Positions 1 through 8,784 are shown, numbered from the stretch's first letter. The stretch: DNA of 40,249 nt from Chloroflexota bacterium (GCA_012729755.1 JAAYCN010000121.1:1-40249), one strand, 5' to 3'. The notes: generated from the letters alone by a model not told the origin. Numbers and translations are program-made.

Positions 1-169
1 GTCAATCAGGCATGTGAGCGTTGTTTATTGGGTCGAGGATGGCCTGTTCCCGCCGCTGGTGGGTAAGAACAAGTCAACCAGCAGATCGAAATGTGGCGTT
101 TAGCAAACACTGAAATACCCTCTTCAGTCTCGCTATGCCTTGTGTTTCATCGGGTTTCGCCCGACCTGT

Positions 170-200
170 TTGGCCAAAGAGACGGGGGTACGTTTATAAT
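170..200 (+). promoter_or_regulatory. possible promoter for the nucleoside hydrolase pair
   Basis: A perfect TATAAT lies at 195-200, about 35 bases before the first start codon, with TTGGCC at 170-175 as a possible -35 box. The 19-base spacer is longer than ideal, so only the -10 box is convincing. Just upstream, 151-163 is a small hairpin (CGGG, TTTCG loop, CCCG) that resembles the dispersed repeat family seen elsewhere in the window. Bases 1-150 hold no gene I can recognise. Confidence 0.4.
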
Positions 201-234
201 TGGCGGAAACAAATAAGCGTATGGAAAGGTGGTT

Positions 235-1179
235 ATGAACCCTAAAATACCAATCATTCTGGATGGTGACCCTGGGCATGATGACGCGATCGCGTGGATG
301 CTGGCGAAGGCCAGCCCACAGCTTGAGATTCGAGCGTGTACTTCTGTTTGCGGCAATCAGACCATCGAAAAGACGAGTTATAACGCCCGGCGAGTGATGA
401 CTTTGTTGGGGATTGACGCTCCGTTCGCGATGGGGCGATCTAACCCGTTGGTGGGCCAACCGATGGTTGCTCCGACCGTGCACGGTGAAAGCGGTCTGGA
501 TGGGCCAGCGCTGCCGGAGCCGAAGATTGAGCCTCAGCCGATCAGCGCGGTTGAACTGATTGCCAGAACGCTGACGGAGTCAACTGAGCCGGTGACGCTC
601 GTGCCGACTGGCCCGCTGACAAATATCGGCGCGCTGCTGCTGCTATACCCCGAGCTGAAGCGCAAAATCGCCGGCATCTCGCTGATGGGAGGCGGCGTCG
701 CGCATGGCAATTGGACGCCGGCGGCTGAGTTTAACATTCTGGTTGACCCTGAAGCGGCGGATGTGGTGTTTAAATCAGGGCTGCCGATCACGATGGCGGG
801 ATTGGATGTGACCAACAAGGCGTTAGTCTTCCCTGAAGATTTTGAGCGCATCCGCGCATTGAATAACCCGGTGGCGGCTGTCGTGGCGGAGTGGCTGGAC
901 TTTTTCTATGGGTTCCACCGCTCGTTGGGTTACCCTGGCGCGCCGGTGCATGACGCGGTGGCAGTGGCAGCGCTGGTGAGGCCGGAGATTCTGACCATCA
1001 AAGAGTATTATGTGCAGATTGAGACAAAAGGTGAGTTCTGCCGCGGCGCGACGGTGGCCGACCATTGGGGATTTACAGGGAAAGCGCCGAACGCAAGGGT
1101 GATCCTCGGCATTAACCGTGAAGGGTTTATCGACCTGCTCGCGGAAGCGGCCGCCTGGTATGGAAGGGAGGAAGCATGA
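235..1179 (+). CDS. inosine-uridine-type nucleoside hydrolase (first of a tandem pair)
   Basis: This enzyme would hydrolyse the N-glycosidic bond of ribonucleosides, giving a free base and ribose in the cytoplasm. The N-terminus carries the family's calcium-binding aspartate cluster, LDGDPGHDDA (Asp10, Asp12, Asp16, Asp17). The middle holds the conserved stretch PAAEFNILVDPEAAD, and a second calcium-site element, VHDAVAVAAL, lies near the C-terminus. At 314 residues it has the usual family length. I chose ATG 235 because GGAAAGG sits five bases upstream; a GTG at 229 would add two residues. It overlaps the next gene by four bases (ATGA), so the two are surely co-translated. Base specificity cannot be read from the sequence. 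Confidence 0.9.
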   Translation: MNPKIPIILDGDPGHDDAIAWMLAKASPQLEIRACTSVCGNQTIEKTSYNARRVMTLLGIDAPFAMGRSNPLVGQPMVAPTVHGESGLDGPALPEPKIEPQPISAVELIARTLTESTEPVTLVPTGPLTNIGALLLLYPELKRKIAGISLMGGGVAHGNWTPAAEFNILVDPEAADVVFKSGLPITMAGLDVTNKALVFPEDFERIRALNNPVAAVVAEWLDFFYGFHRSLGYPGAPVHDAVAVAALVRPEILTIKEYYVQIETKGEFCRGATVADHWGFTGKAPNARVILGINREGFIDLLAEAAAWYGREEA

Positions 1180-2111
1180 AACCAGTCATTATCGATTGTG
1201 ACCCCGGCGTTGACGACGCGGTGGCGATTCTGTTAGCCAATAAACTCCCGGAATTTAACATTCTGGCGATTACTACGGTGGCGGGCAACGTGAGCCTGGA
1301 ACGCACAACTTATAATGCGCTTGGATTGGCGGAGTTTATCGGTTTGGATGTTCCGGTGTATCGCGGGGCGGCTGGTCCGATGTTCAGGGAGCGGGTGGAT
1401 GCCGCAGAAGTACACGGCAATGACGGCATGGCGGGAATTGATCTTGCGCATAGTCGTAAAGAAGTTGAAGGCGTAATCGCCTGGGACGCGATCTATCAAC
1501 ATGCTGTGGCGTGGAAGGGCGAGCTGGAACTGATCGCCATCGGTCCGCTGACCAATTTGGGGATGGCGTTTATTAAGTATCCGGACCTGCCGAAATTGCT
1601 TAAACGGATTGTGATCATGGGAGGTTCGACCAACGAAGGCAATGCCAGTCCGGCGGCGGAATTTAATATTTACGCCGACCCGGAAGCGGCTGATATCGTA
1701 TTTTGCGCGGGTGTGCCGGTGCATATGTGCGGGCTGGATATGACAATGAAAGCGCTGATGACCCCTGAAGATATTGAGCGAGTAGCCGCGCTGGGCAGCA
1801 AAGAGGCGAAGTTCTTCAGAGATGTGGTGCAGGGTATCATCGCGTTTATGAAAAAGTTAGGGGTTGATGGGATTAATATGCATGATCCGGCGGCGATGCT
1901 GTACGCAGCGGATGGCTCGATTTTTAAAGCGTATCCGGCTGGAATTCGGGTGGAAACCCGCGGGTCAATCACATTAGGCAAGACGGTGACAGATCTTTAC
2001 AGCGACGCGAAATGGCCAAAGAACGGGTTCGCGGTGATGGATGTGGACTGTGAGGCGTTTATGGCTCGGGTGATGGAGTTGATGAAACAGTATCAGGTTC
2101 TTGCAGGTTAA
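1176..2111 (+). CDS. inosine-uridine-type nucleoside hydrolase (second of the pair)
   Basis: This is a second nucleoside N-ribohydrolase of 311 residues, starting inside the stop of the first. The calcium-binding motif is IDCDPGVDDA (Asp7, Asp9, Asp13, Asp14). The downstream elements NASPAAEFNIYADPEAAD and MHDPAAMLYA match the family. GGAAGGGAGG before ATG 1176 is a strong ribosome binding site inside the upstream gene. The two proteins share the fold and motifs but differ over much of their length, so this looks like an old duplication or paired specialisation (for example purine versus pyrimidine nucleosides) rather than a recent copy. Ribose released here could feed the PfkB kinase at 4325. 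A clear terminator follows at once. Confidence 0.9.
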   Translation: MKPVIIDCDPGVDDAVAILLANKLPEFNILAITTVAGNVSLERTTYNALGLAEFIGLDVPVYRGAAGPMFRERVDAAEVHGNDGMAGIDLAHSRKEVEGVIAWDAIYQHAVAWKGELELIAIGPLTNLGMAFIKYPDLPKLLKRIVIMGGSTNEGNASPAAEFNIYADPEAADIVFCAGVPVHMCGLDMTMKALMTPEDIERVAALGSKEAKFFRDVVQGIIAFMKKLGVDGINMHDPAAMLYAADGSIFKAYPAGIRVETRGSITLGKTVTDLYSDAKWPKNGFAVMDVDCEAFMARVMELMKQYQVLAG

Positions 2112-2117
2112 ATGGAG

Positions 2118-2149
2118 AAGAAGTCCTCCTGTGACAGGGGACTTCTTTT
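2118..2149 (+). terminator. intrinsic terminator after the nucleoside hydrolases
   Basis: AAGAAGTCC (2118-2126) pairs perfectly with GGACTTCTT (2139-2147) around a 12-base loop, and T-rich sequence follows. It lies seven bases after the stop codon. The next gene is convergent and ends at 2223. Confidence 0.8.
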
Positions 2150-2222
2150 GTTTGAGAGGGTCAGGAGATCGGGAGGCTGGGCTGATGAGGCGGATCGCTG
2201 GTTAGGGGAACGTTGGAACTGG

Positions 2223-3254
2223 TCAGGAGGTAGCAGGGTTGCGATCGCCGATGAGGGGTTGGGAGCGGCCGCGGCGGGCTTTCAGGTCAGCCAGCGAGGT
2301 GGCCAGGAGGACTCTCGCGGCTTCGGCGATGCGCAGGTGTGAAGTGCCGCCGTTTTGCAGGGGCAATAATTCGCGCAGCTTTGCTTCATCCAGACAGGAA
2401 TAGACCTGTTTGCCGAGGGCGAGGGCGGTAAAAATCGCCGATGAGGTTTGAGCGATGAGGATATCGCAATTGGCGATCATCTCATGAGCATTGCCGCTTA
2501 ACAAAACAGGAGCGTGCTTGAAATACTGGCGAATTTCGCGAATGGCACGGTGAGGGTCTTCGTTGGGATGCAACTTGAAGACTACCTCGCGGTCACGGGC
2601 AATCAGCTGAGCTTGCTGAAGGAATCTGTGACGATCGTCGAAACCGAGTGTTTCACGAATGGACGAGGTAAGTATGAGCACATAGTGGTGGTGTTTGAAA
2701 TTATTGCGGCGATAGCCCTCGAAATGGTCAAAGTTGGGCATGCCGGTCACAACAATCTTGTGATTGGGGATGCCGAGTTTGAGAAAATGTTGACGATATC
2801 CCTCTGAGGCAGCGCAGAGCAAGTCATAAGCATGAGAAAGACCTGTGGCAGAAGTGTTGGCAAGAAAGCGAGGAGCACCGAGCCAGCGAACAAAGGGAAA
2901 CAGAAAATTAGGCCGCTCGAGCATGCCCTCTTGGACAAGGAGGAGACGTGTCTGGCGCACGTTGGCAGGCACAATCAGATCTGAGCCAGTTATGACCAGG
3001 TCGTAAGGGCCGTTTTGGCCGGCGTGGTCAAGGGGAAGGTTGTGTTCGTTGAGGTATCTCAGTGTGGCACGCTTGTGTCTGCCACCCAGGATAGAAAAAT
3101 GGAGTAAGTTTAGCCTGGCCAATTCGCCGATGATCCCAGTGGCGTAGTAAGGCGTAAAGACGCAATCACAGTCTGGCAAAGCACTGGCGATTTTATGCAT
3201 CATGGTTGTCTGGTTGAGAGAACCGCCGATGAGAAGGATTTTTGGTTTTGTCAT
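2223..3254 (-). CDS. GT-B-like glycosyltransferase or glycerophosphotransferase-like protein
   Basis: The 343-residue product opens with a Rossmann-like strand-loop (KPKILLIGGSLNQTTMM). Its second half carries the pattern FKLHPNED, then CDILIAQTSSAIFTALALGKQVYS, typical of the donor-binding half of GT-B enzymes related to polysaccharide and CDP-glycerol transferases. It probably acts on a cell-envelope or capsular polymer; no substrate can be named. I chose the ATG at 3252-3254 because this fold normally begins near MTKPKILLIGG. A further ATG at 3308 would add 18 residues, but those codons contain a GGGGA/TCCCC hairpin and look like leader. A TATACT (3321-3316) ends seven bases before ATG 3308, so a leaderless longer form remains possible. 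It stands alone on this strand between convergent and same-strand neighbours. Confidence 0.55.
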   Translation of the reverse strand: MTKPKILLIGGSLNQTTMMHKIASALPDCDCVFTPYYATGIIGELARLNLLHFSILGGRHKRATLRYLNEHNLPLDHAGQNGPYDLVITGSDLIVPANVRQTRLLLVQEGMLERPNFLFPFVRWLGAPRFLANTSATGLSHAYDLLCAASEGYRQHFLKLGIPNHKIVVTGMPNFDHFEGYRRNNFKHHHYVLILTSSIRETLGFDDRHRFLQQAQLIARDREVVFKLHPNEDPHRAIREIRQYFKHAPVLLSGNAHEMIANCDILIAQTSSAIFTALALGKQVYSCLDEAKLRELLPLQNGGTSHLRIAEAARVLLATSLADLKARRGRSQPLIGDRNPATS

Positions 3255-3367
3255 CGCACCTGTGGTTTGGCGGGGAGAACTCCCCTGTATGGGATAAGCT
3301 TGAAGCATCGGTATCAGTATAAAAAGCGAAAATCAACCCGAAATTAATCAGAGGTCAAGCTTATGTG

Positions 3368-3398
3368 AAGGCTGGTTAGGGTTGAGTTAACCAGCCTT
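3368..3398 (-). terminator. hairpin between the uridine phosphorylase and glycosyltransferase genes
   Basis: AAGGCTGGTTA (3368-3378) pairs perfectly with TAACCAGCCTT (3388-3398). It lies downstream of the reverse-strand gene ending at 3523 and upstream of the next reverse-strand gene. There is no good T-tract on either side, so it may stop transcription only weakly or act as an mRNA 3' end. Confidence 0.4.
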
Positions 3399-3522
3399 TC
3401 TGGCGATTTGGGCAGCGAGAAGGGACGATTGAATTTTTATCAGCATAAGGCAACTCAATGAGCGGTCAGGGTGTGACCCTGAGGAGGCTGAAACTTGGCT
3501 GGGTTGGTTTCAAGCTGGGCAC

Positions 3523-4248
3523 TCATAAGCGGTGGAGGGCTTCGAGAGCGGTAAGGATCTCGTTGCGCTCGCCCTGCATGGCCAGGTTGGCGCCATCGAC
3601 ATAGGAACTGATCGATTCGGCTGTATCCTGCTCGTACGCGACGACATTATTGAGGATGGAGGCGGCTTTAACCCCGCGCAGGTGAGCAATGGTGAAGAGG
3701 GCGGCGGTTTCCATGTCGGCTCCGAGGACGCCCTGTGTTGACCAGCAGGCGCCGATCTCGGCTTCGCGATCGGTATAAAAACTGTCGTGACTGCGGGCGA
3801 TGCCGACATGATAGGGGCATTTGAGATCTTTGGCGGCTTCGATGCAGGCGATGAGCAGGTCAGTGTCTGGTATGGCAGGGAAGATGGCCTGGCTGTAGGT
3901 TTTGGAAGCGCCATCGTCTTTCACCGCGCCATTGACAATCACCAAATCTCCCAGCCTGACTTTAGGCTGCAGGGCGCCACAGCTGCCGATGCGGATCATA
4001 GCTTTGACGCCGATGTTGTGCAGTTCCTCAACAGCGATGCCAGCGGAAGCACCGCCGATGCCGGTTGAGACAGCCAATATGGGCAGGCCTTTGTAGAGCC
4101 CCCGCAGGCTGCGGAACTCGCGGTTATAGGCGAGCTCGCTGACTTCATCGAGGAAGGTGGCGATGCGGTCGAGGCGGGCAGGATCGCCGGGCAATAGAGC
4201 GCATTGGGCATTAACGGTTTGATCAAGTTGAAGATGGGGTTGTAGCAT
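3523..4248 (-). CDS. nucleoside phosphorylase, uridine phosphorylase-like
   Basis: This enzyme would cleave a nucleoside with phosphate to give a free base and ribose-1-phosphate. The 241-residue protein has the phosphate-binding LLPGDPARLDRI near residue 20, the strand-turn RIGSCGALQ, the ribose-binding GADMETAALF in the second half, and a SHDSFYTD segment. All fit the NP-I (PNP/UDP) superfamily, closest by eye to uridine phosphorylases. I chose ATG 4248 because the promoter at 4281-4309 would start transcription inside any longer reading; a TTG at 4278 would add ten unlikely residues. Its ribosome binding site is weak. It is divergent from the PfkB kinase with overlapping promoters, which points to joint control of nucleoside salvage. 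Confidence 0.8.
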   Translation of the reverse strand: MLQPHLQLDQTVNAQCALLPGDPARLDRIATFLDEVSELAYNREFRSLRGLYKGLPILAVSTGIGGASAGIAVEELHNIGVKAMIRIGSCGALQPKVRLGDLVIVNGAVKDDGASKTYSQAIFPAIPDTDLLIACIEAAKDLKCPYHVGIARSHDSFYTDREAEIGACWSTQGVLGADMETAALFTIAHLRGVKAASILNNVVAYEQDTAESISSYVDGANLAMQGERNEILTALEALHRL

Positions 4249-4280
4249 GGTTGTTCTTTCTGTCAAGCAGGATTTCAAAC

Positions 4281-4309
4281 AGTATAATTGTCGATAGCGT
4301 GAAAATCAA
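4281..4309 (-). promoter_or_regulatory. promoter of the uridine phosphorylase gene, overlapping a divergent -10 box
   Basis: On the minus strand TTGATT (4309-4304) is followed after exactly 17 bases by TATACT (4286-4281). On the plus strand TATAAT occupies 4283-4288 and could serve the PfkB gene starting at 4325, with a weak -35 around 4260. The two -10 boxes share bases, so the divergent promoters should exclude each other or be co-regulated. Confidence 0.6.
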
Positions 4310-4324
4310 TCCATGGGAGTGTTT

Positions 4325-5245
4325 ATGCGTATCATCAATTTTGGGTCACTCAATATCGATTATGTCTATCGGGTTGACCAGTTTGTGAAGCCCGGCGAAA
4401 CCAAACACAGCAAGAGCTATATGGTAAACAGTGGGGGGAAGGGCCTCAATCAATCTATCGCTGCTGCCAGAGCGGGAAACGAGGTTTTGCACGCCGGCCT
4501 GATTGGGCGGGATGGCGGATTTCTGGTTGAGAAGCTAAAAATGGCAGGTGTGGATGTTTCATTGATGACTCAATCGGAAGAGGTGAGCGGGCACGCGATC
4601 ATCCAGGTGGCGGACTCTGGGCAAAACTCGATTTTGCTGTATGGCGGCACCAACCAGATGCTGACGGAAGGCTATATTGAGCGGACTCTGGCTGAATTTA
4701 AGAGCGGGGAGCTGGTTTTGCTGCAAAATGAGACTAATCTGGTGGGGGAGATCATTGGGAAGGCCGCGGACAAGGGGTTGATGGTGGCGCTGAACGCTGC
4801 GCCTTATTCGATGGCATTAAACGCTTACCCTCTGGAAAAATTGAGTTGGCTGATTGTCAATGAAGTTGAGGCGGCGGGCATCGTTGGAGATGAAGGGACG
4901 GATGGGCTGCTGGAGAAACTGGCTAAGGCGTACCCCGAAACGGGTATTTTGCTGACTTTGGGCGTGAACGGGGCGAGAGTCTATCAGCATGGCAAGCATT
5001 TCAGCATCAATAGCTGTCAGGTCGAGGCTGTGGATACGACCGCGGCAGGGGATACATTTACGGGTTATTTCCTCTATGGGGTGTTGAATGGGCTGTCAAT
5101 GGCTGACACGCTGCGGTTGGCGACCACTGCTTCGGCGCTGTGCGTGCAGCGGCCAGGGGCAGCGGACTCAATCCCGGTGATGGCTGAAGTCAGTCAGGTG
5201 TTGGAGAATGAGGTCTTTGGCCAACTTGAGGTGAAACAATGGTAA
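4325..5245 (+). CDS. PfkB-family carbohydrate kinase, ribokinase-like
   Basis: The enzyme would phosphorylate ribose or a related sugar with ATP. The 306-residue protein starts with INFGSLNIDYVYRV, continues with the substrate-binding NSGGKGLNQSIAAARAG, and ends with the catalytic anion-hole motif DTTAAGDTFTGYF, where most relatives have DTxGAGD; the catalytic Asp is present. ATG 4325 is preferred because GGGAG lies five bases before it; an in-frame ATG at 4313 has no site. It overlaps the next gene by seven bases. With nucleoside hydrolases nearby, ribose is the most likely substrate, though adenosine- or nucleoside-kinase activity in the same family cannot be excluded. Confidence 0.85.
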   Translation: MRIINFGSLNIDYVYRVDQFVKPGETKHSKSYMVNSGGKGLNQSIAAARAGNEVLHAGLIGRDGGFLVEKLKMAGVDVSLMTQSEEVSGHAIIQVADSGQNSILLYGGTNQMLTEGYIERTLAEFKSGELVLLQNETNLVGEIIGKAADKGLMVALNAAPYSMALNAYPLEKLSWLIVNEVEAAGIVGDEGTDGLLEKLAKAYPETGILLTLGVNGARVYQHGKHFSINSCQVEAVDTTAAGDTFTGYFLYGVLNGLSMADTLRLATTASALCVQRPGAADSIPVMAEVSQVLENEVFGQLEVKQW

Positions 5246-5829
5246 ATGTGCTCTATCTTGACTGCTGTATACGGCGAGAGCTCTCGCGCACCAGACAAGT
5301 TGCGGAAGCTTTTCTGAACGCACTTGAGGCGCAAGGCAGATACGCAATAGATCGTTTGACGTTGATGGATGAGCCGCTGCAAGCGTTGAGCGAAGGATTT
5401 CTTGCCCAACGCGAGCGGCTTCTTCTAAGCCCTGATCGCGAGCACCCACGCTTTCGCTACGCTCATCAGTTTCAGCGGGCGGAGCGAGTTGTGATCGCCG
5501 CGCCATTCTGGGATCTTAGCTTTCCGGCGCTGCTTAAGCTCTATATCGAAAATATCTGTGTCGACCGGATTACATTCGGGGCGGATGAGCATGGCACCTT
5601 TGGTTTATGTTCGGCTGAACGACTACTCTTCATTACCACGCGCGGCGGGGATATGACTGATTCGCCGCTTGAGATGGGGGCGCGATATCTTGAAGCGCTC
5701 TGTGAGTTTTGGGGTATTCCACGCTTTGATGTGGTGGCAGGGAATGGGCTTGATCTGGGTTTGGAGCCGGTGGAAAACATCCTGGCAAGGACTACTCAAG
5801 AAGCGCTGAGTTTCGCGCGAGATTTTTAA
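5239..5829 (+). CDS. flavodoxin-fold NAD(P)H oxidoreductase, azoreductase/quinone-reductase-like
   Basis: The 196-residue protein has the layout of FMN-dependent NADH azoreductases and NAD(P)H quinone reductases. The N-terminal strand VNVLYLDCCIRRELSRT corresponds to the flavin phosphate loop, though less Ser-rich than usual. APFWDLSFPALLKLYIENI is the central substrate and flavin segment, and LLFITTRGG the following strand-loop. It probably reduces quinones, azo or nitro compounds in the cytoplasm. It starts within the stop region of the PfkB gene (ATGGTAA), so translation is coupled. A direct role in nucleoside salvage is not obvious. Confidence 0.75.
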   Translation: MVNVLYLDCCIRRELSRTRQVAEAFLNALEAQGRYAIDRLTLMDEPLQALSEGFLAQRERLLLSPDREHPRFRYAHQFQRAERVVIAAPFWDLSFPALLKLYIENICVDRITFGADEHGTFGLCSAERLLFITTRGGDMTDSPLEMGARYLEALCEFWGIPRFDVVAGNGLDLGLEPVENILARTTQEALSFARDF

Positions 5830-5884
5830 TGACCGTCGCGAGTCCCTTCTATTTAATGACGAAGGTTTTCTTTGTGGAGGTTGA

Positions 5885-7204
5885 ATGACTAAAACCCTGA
5901 TTAGAGGTTGTGATGCCTTGACGTTTGAGGGGACCAAACCGGTTTTTTTGAACGCTCAGGATATTTTGATCGAAGGCAAGCGGATCGCCGCTCTCGGTAA
6001 AAGCGGGACGCTTGGCGAGGCGAAGAAGGTGATTGATGCGCAGGGGATGTTAGCTGTGCCGGGGATGATCAACAGCCACGCGCACGTTCCGATGGTGCTG
6101 TTTCGCAATGCCGGACCTGACCTGAACGCCAACGACTGGTTTAACAAGGTGATCTTTCCGCTTGAATCCAACCTGACCCCGGAGGATGTGTATTGGGGGG
6201 CGATGTTGGGTATGGCAGAGATGATCGAGGCGGGCATTACCTGTGTGGCAGATCATTATTTTGAGATGGATCAGGTCGCCAAAGCGGTGGAACAAACCGG
6301 GCTGAGGGCTAATCTGGCGTGGGCGGTTTTTGAACATCAGGGGTATGAGAGGTTCGAGCAGACGCTTGAATTTGTGGAACGCTGGCAGGGAAAAGCCGGC
6401 GGGCGGATTACGACATGGTTGGGACCGCATTCGTCCTATCTCTGTGGCCCAGAATTCTTGCGAAGATGCGCGGAGGAGGCTGGTCGTTTAGGGGTGGGCA
6501 ACCATCTTCATGTCTCAGAAACGCGTGAGCAGGTGACGCTCTCTCTGGAACGGTATGGCAGGACGCCGGTGGAGGTGGTGGCGGAGGCGGGCTTGTTGGA
6601 TCATCCGGCGATTTTCGCCCATTGTATTTACCCAACGGAATCGGATCTGGAATTGATGAGAGGGCGTTTGGTGGGTATCGCCCAGGCACCAAAAACTTAT
6701 CTAGCGATGGCGATGGGGCTGGCGGACCTGCCGGCTTATCTGGAACGGGGCATCGCGGTAGGGCTGGCTACGGATGGGGCAGTGAGCAGCACGACTTTGG
6801 ACCTGTTTGAGCAGATGCGGCTGACCGCACTCACTCAGAAGGATAAGGCGGGGGACGCGGCAGTAATGAACCTGGACACAGTTTTGGACCTGGCATTTCA
6901 GGGCGGGGCGAGGGCGCTGCGACAGGAAGCGTTGGGGAATTTGAAGCCGGGCATGCTGGCGGACGTCGTGTTGCTGAAGCAGGGTCGGGCAGCGGCGCAG
7001 CCGGTCAACAATCAGGCGGCGAACCTGGTTTATAACCTGGGGGCCGGGGACGTGGATACGGTGATCTGTGACGGACAGGTCTTATATCAGCATGGCAAAC
7101 ACTTAACGCTTGATCTGGACGAGATATTAAAGGAAGTGCGCTCGCGCCTGCCACGCTTGATGAATAAGGACCTGGAGAAAAAGATCGCTGAATACCCGGC
7201 TTAG
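5885..7204 (+). CDS. amidohydrolase, MTA/SAH or related purine deaminase family
   Basis: This 439-residue metal-dependent deaminase would convert S-adenosylhomocysteine, methylthioadenosine or an adenosine-like compound to the inosine form, releasing ammonia. Metal-site motifs appear in order: NSHAHVPM (His64, His66), GPHSSYL near residue 180, HLHVSET near residue 206, HCIYPTE near residue 246 and ATDGAVSSTTLDLFEQMRL near residue 296. This is the order in MtaD/SsnA-type enzymes. The C-terminus (PGMLADVVLL) is the usual closing beta-sandwich. GGAGG four bases before ATG 5885 is a strong site. It follows the reductase by 55 bases and probably belongs to the same transcript, so base deamination would complete the salvage set. 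Substrate is inferred from family and context only. Confidence 0.85.
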   Translation: MTKTLIRGCDALTFEGTKPVFLNAQDILIEGKRIAALGKSGTLGEAKKVIDAQGMLAVPGMINSHAHVPMVLFRNAGPDLNANDWFNKVIFPLESNLTPEDVYWGAMLGMAEMIEAGITCVADHYFEMDQVAKAVEQTGLRANLAWAVFEHQGYERFEQTLEFVERWQGKAGGRITTWLGPHSSYLCGPEFLRRCAEEAGRLGVGNHLHVSETREQVTLSLERYGRTPVEVVAEAGLLDHPAIFAHCIYPTESDLELMRGRLVGIAQAPKTYLAMAMGLADLPAYLERGIAVGLATDGAVSSTTLDLFEQMRLTALTQKDKAGDAAVMNLDTVLDLAFQGGARALRQEALGNLKPGMLADVVLLKQGRAAAQPVNNQAANLVYNLGAGDVDTVICDGQVLYQHGKHLTLDLDEILKEVRSRLPRLMNKDLEKKIAEYPA

Positions 7205-7394
7205 ATGTTGCAGAAGATTGATGGACTGATAGGGTTTATCTACACGACTTCTACAGGAGGTGCGTCAGGTTGTTTTAGAGACACCTAACCAAGGAATTTT
7301 CAGGGAAACGGATTTGTTTTCTGCTCTTTATGTTGTCTCAAGTGTATAGAACCTTCGTTATTCACAGCCCGACCAGATCTCAGTAAAGTAGCGA

Positions 7395-8726
7395 TTAGAT
7401 ATCCATACTGTCCAAATTCATCAGGAAGTCAAAAAGATCCATTGTTACGACACCCTTTTCATCCCGCATGACTTTAAGGCCGTTTCTGGTAACAAGTATT
7501 TTCTTAAATGAATCGTCAATATGGTAAAGGGATTTCTTCTCTTGTTGCGTTTTTTGCGGAGTCTCCAGGGAAAGGGCAGACTGGATATAGTACTTTCTGC
7601 TTCCAAGGGTAGCGATAAAATCAACTTCCAGTGACTTCGGCGCGAAAATAGCATGTCCGTTCTTGTCTTTCTGGCCGGTATCTTCCGTGATGTCCATCTC
7701 TCCTACATCAACATTGAACCCGCGATACCGCAACTCATTATAAATAATGTTTTCCATAATATGCGTTTCCTCGATCTGACGAAAATTCAGTCTGGCATTG
7801 CGCACACCAATATCTTCAAAATAGATCTTGAATGGAGAATCAATATATTTTCTCCCTTTAACATTGTATTTACCTACTCTGCTAATTACAAAAGCATCCT
7901 TGAAATAGCTGATAAAACGCTCAATTGTTTCAGGTACAATATCACCGTATCCCCTGCTCTTGAAGGTTTTCGCGATTTTGGTTGGATTCACCAGTGTTCC
8001 GATGACCGACGCAAGAATATCAAACGTGTCTGACAGTTCTCTTTTTTTGCGGATAGCATTTCGTTGGATGATGTCTTTGAGATATGTTTCTACCGCCAGA
8101 TTCTTCAAGTACTCAGTCTGCTCCTGTTCGTCCTGCATTAACGCAACTAATGGGATCCCTCCGGACACAATATATTCCGCCCATGCCTCGCTCACATTTT
8201 TTCCGGTTCCCTGGACATATTCCAAAAACGTCAGCGGTTGTACATGCACTTGCGAACTTCTTCCCTTGAACTCTGTAGCGACGTCAACAGACAAGAATTT
8301 TGAATTTGAGCCGGTCGCGTACAGGTCAATATTCTTATGCCTGAGATAGCTGTTCAGCGTGCCAACAAAATTCTGCAGAAATTGCACCTCATCCAGGAAA
8401 AGATAGAACTGATCCGAATCATTTATGATTGATGAGAGATATCTTCTGAATACTTTTGCATTGATCAGATATCCCATTTTTTTATTGTAGATCTTCACAG
8501 GTTCCCCCTGCGAAAAAGTTTCAAGCCCGTCAATATCTTCATCTGCATCAAAGGCAAATCTGATAATGCGATTTTTTGAAACACCTTGCTGAAGCAGAAA
8601 ACGATAAAACAGATTATTTAACAGATAAGATTTTCCAGCACGTCTGGCTCCGGTGATGACTTTAACAAGACCATTCCAGCGCATCCCGGAAAGGCGTTCA
8701 ATATATCGACCTCTGTTAAACTCCAT
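7395..8726 (-). CDS. AAA-type ATPase of the AAA_14/DUF4143 kind
   Basis: The 443-residue protein has a P-loop GARRAGKSYLLN near residue 25, a Walker B-like FYLFLDEVQFLQN near residue 112, the sensor stretch LYATGSNSKFLS, and a C-terminal domain of the DUF4143 type ending in a nuclease-like EVDFIATLG segment. Such proteins are common, patchily distributed and often travel with mobile DNA; their function is unknown. GGAGAG before ATG 8726 supports the start. The gene is visibly richer in A and T than its neighbours and is flanked by a dispersed repeat, which suggests horizontal arrival. Its upstream region has paired palindromes (8751-8764 and 8808-8847). Confidence 0.85.
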   Translation of the reverse strand: MEFNRGRYIERLSGMRWNGLVKVITGARRAGKSYLLNNLFYRFLLQQGVSKNRIIRFAFDADEDIDGLETFSQGEPVKIYNKKMGYLINAKVFRRYLSSIINDSDQFYLFLDEVQFLQNFVGTLNSYLRHKNIDLYATGSNSKFLSVDVATEFKGRSSQVHVQPLTFLEYVQGTGKNVSEAWAEYIVSGGIPLVALMQDEQEQTEYLKNLAVETYLKDIIQRNAIRKKRELSDTFDILASVIGTLVNPTKIAKTFKSRGYGDIVPETIERFISYFKDAFVISRVGKYNVKGRKYIDSPFKIYFEDIGVRNARLNFRQIEETHIMENIIYNELRYRGFNVDVGEMDITEDTGQKDKNGHAIFAPKSLEVDFIATLGSRKYYIQSALSLETPQKTQQEKKSLYHIDDSFKKILVTRNGLKVMRDEKGVVTMDLFDFLMNLDSMDI

Positions 8727-8750
8727 GAGAGCTCTCCTATCTTGTTTTTA

Positions 8751-8764
8751 ATACAGTACTGTAT
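8751..8764. promoter_or_regulatory. 14-base perfect palindrome, candidate operator (proximal)
   Basis: ATACAGTACTGTAT is a perfect palindrome placed 25 to 38 bases before the ATPase start codon, just downstream of the expected transcription start. The core CAGTACTG recurs exactly 70 bases away at 8824-8831. Confidence 0.5.
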
Positions 8765-8778
8765 ATAACTAAAGATAC

Positions 8779-8784
8779 ATTATA
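8779..8784 (-). promoter_or_regulatory. -10 box of the ATPase gene
   Basis: A perfect TATAAT on the minus strand (plus-strand ATTATA) lies between the two CAGTACTG palindromes. The -35 region (TGGCCG at 17-base spacing) is a poor match. A start near 8771 would put one palindrome just after the start site and the other near -55. Confidence 0.45.

Noticed and set aside
2-103. Open frame at the left edge ending VSVVYWVEDGLFPPLVGKNK... at TAG 101-103, as the tail of an upstream gene
   Set aside because: Only 33 codons are visible, no family is recognisable and it runs off the edge; not enough to call a gene.
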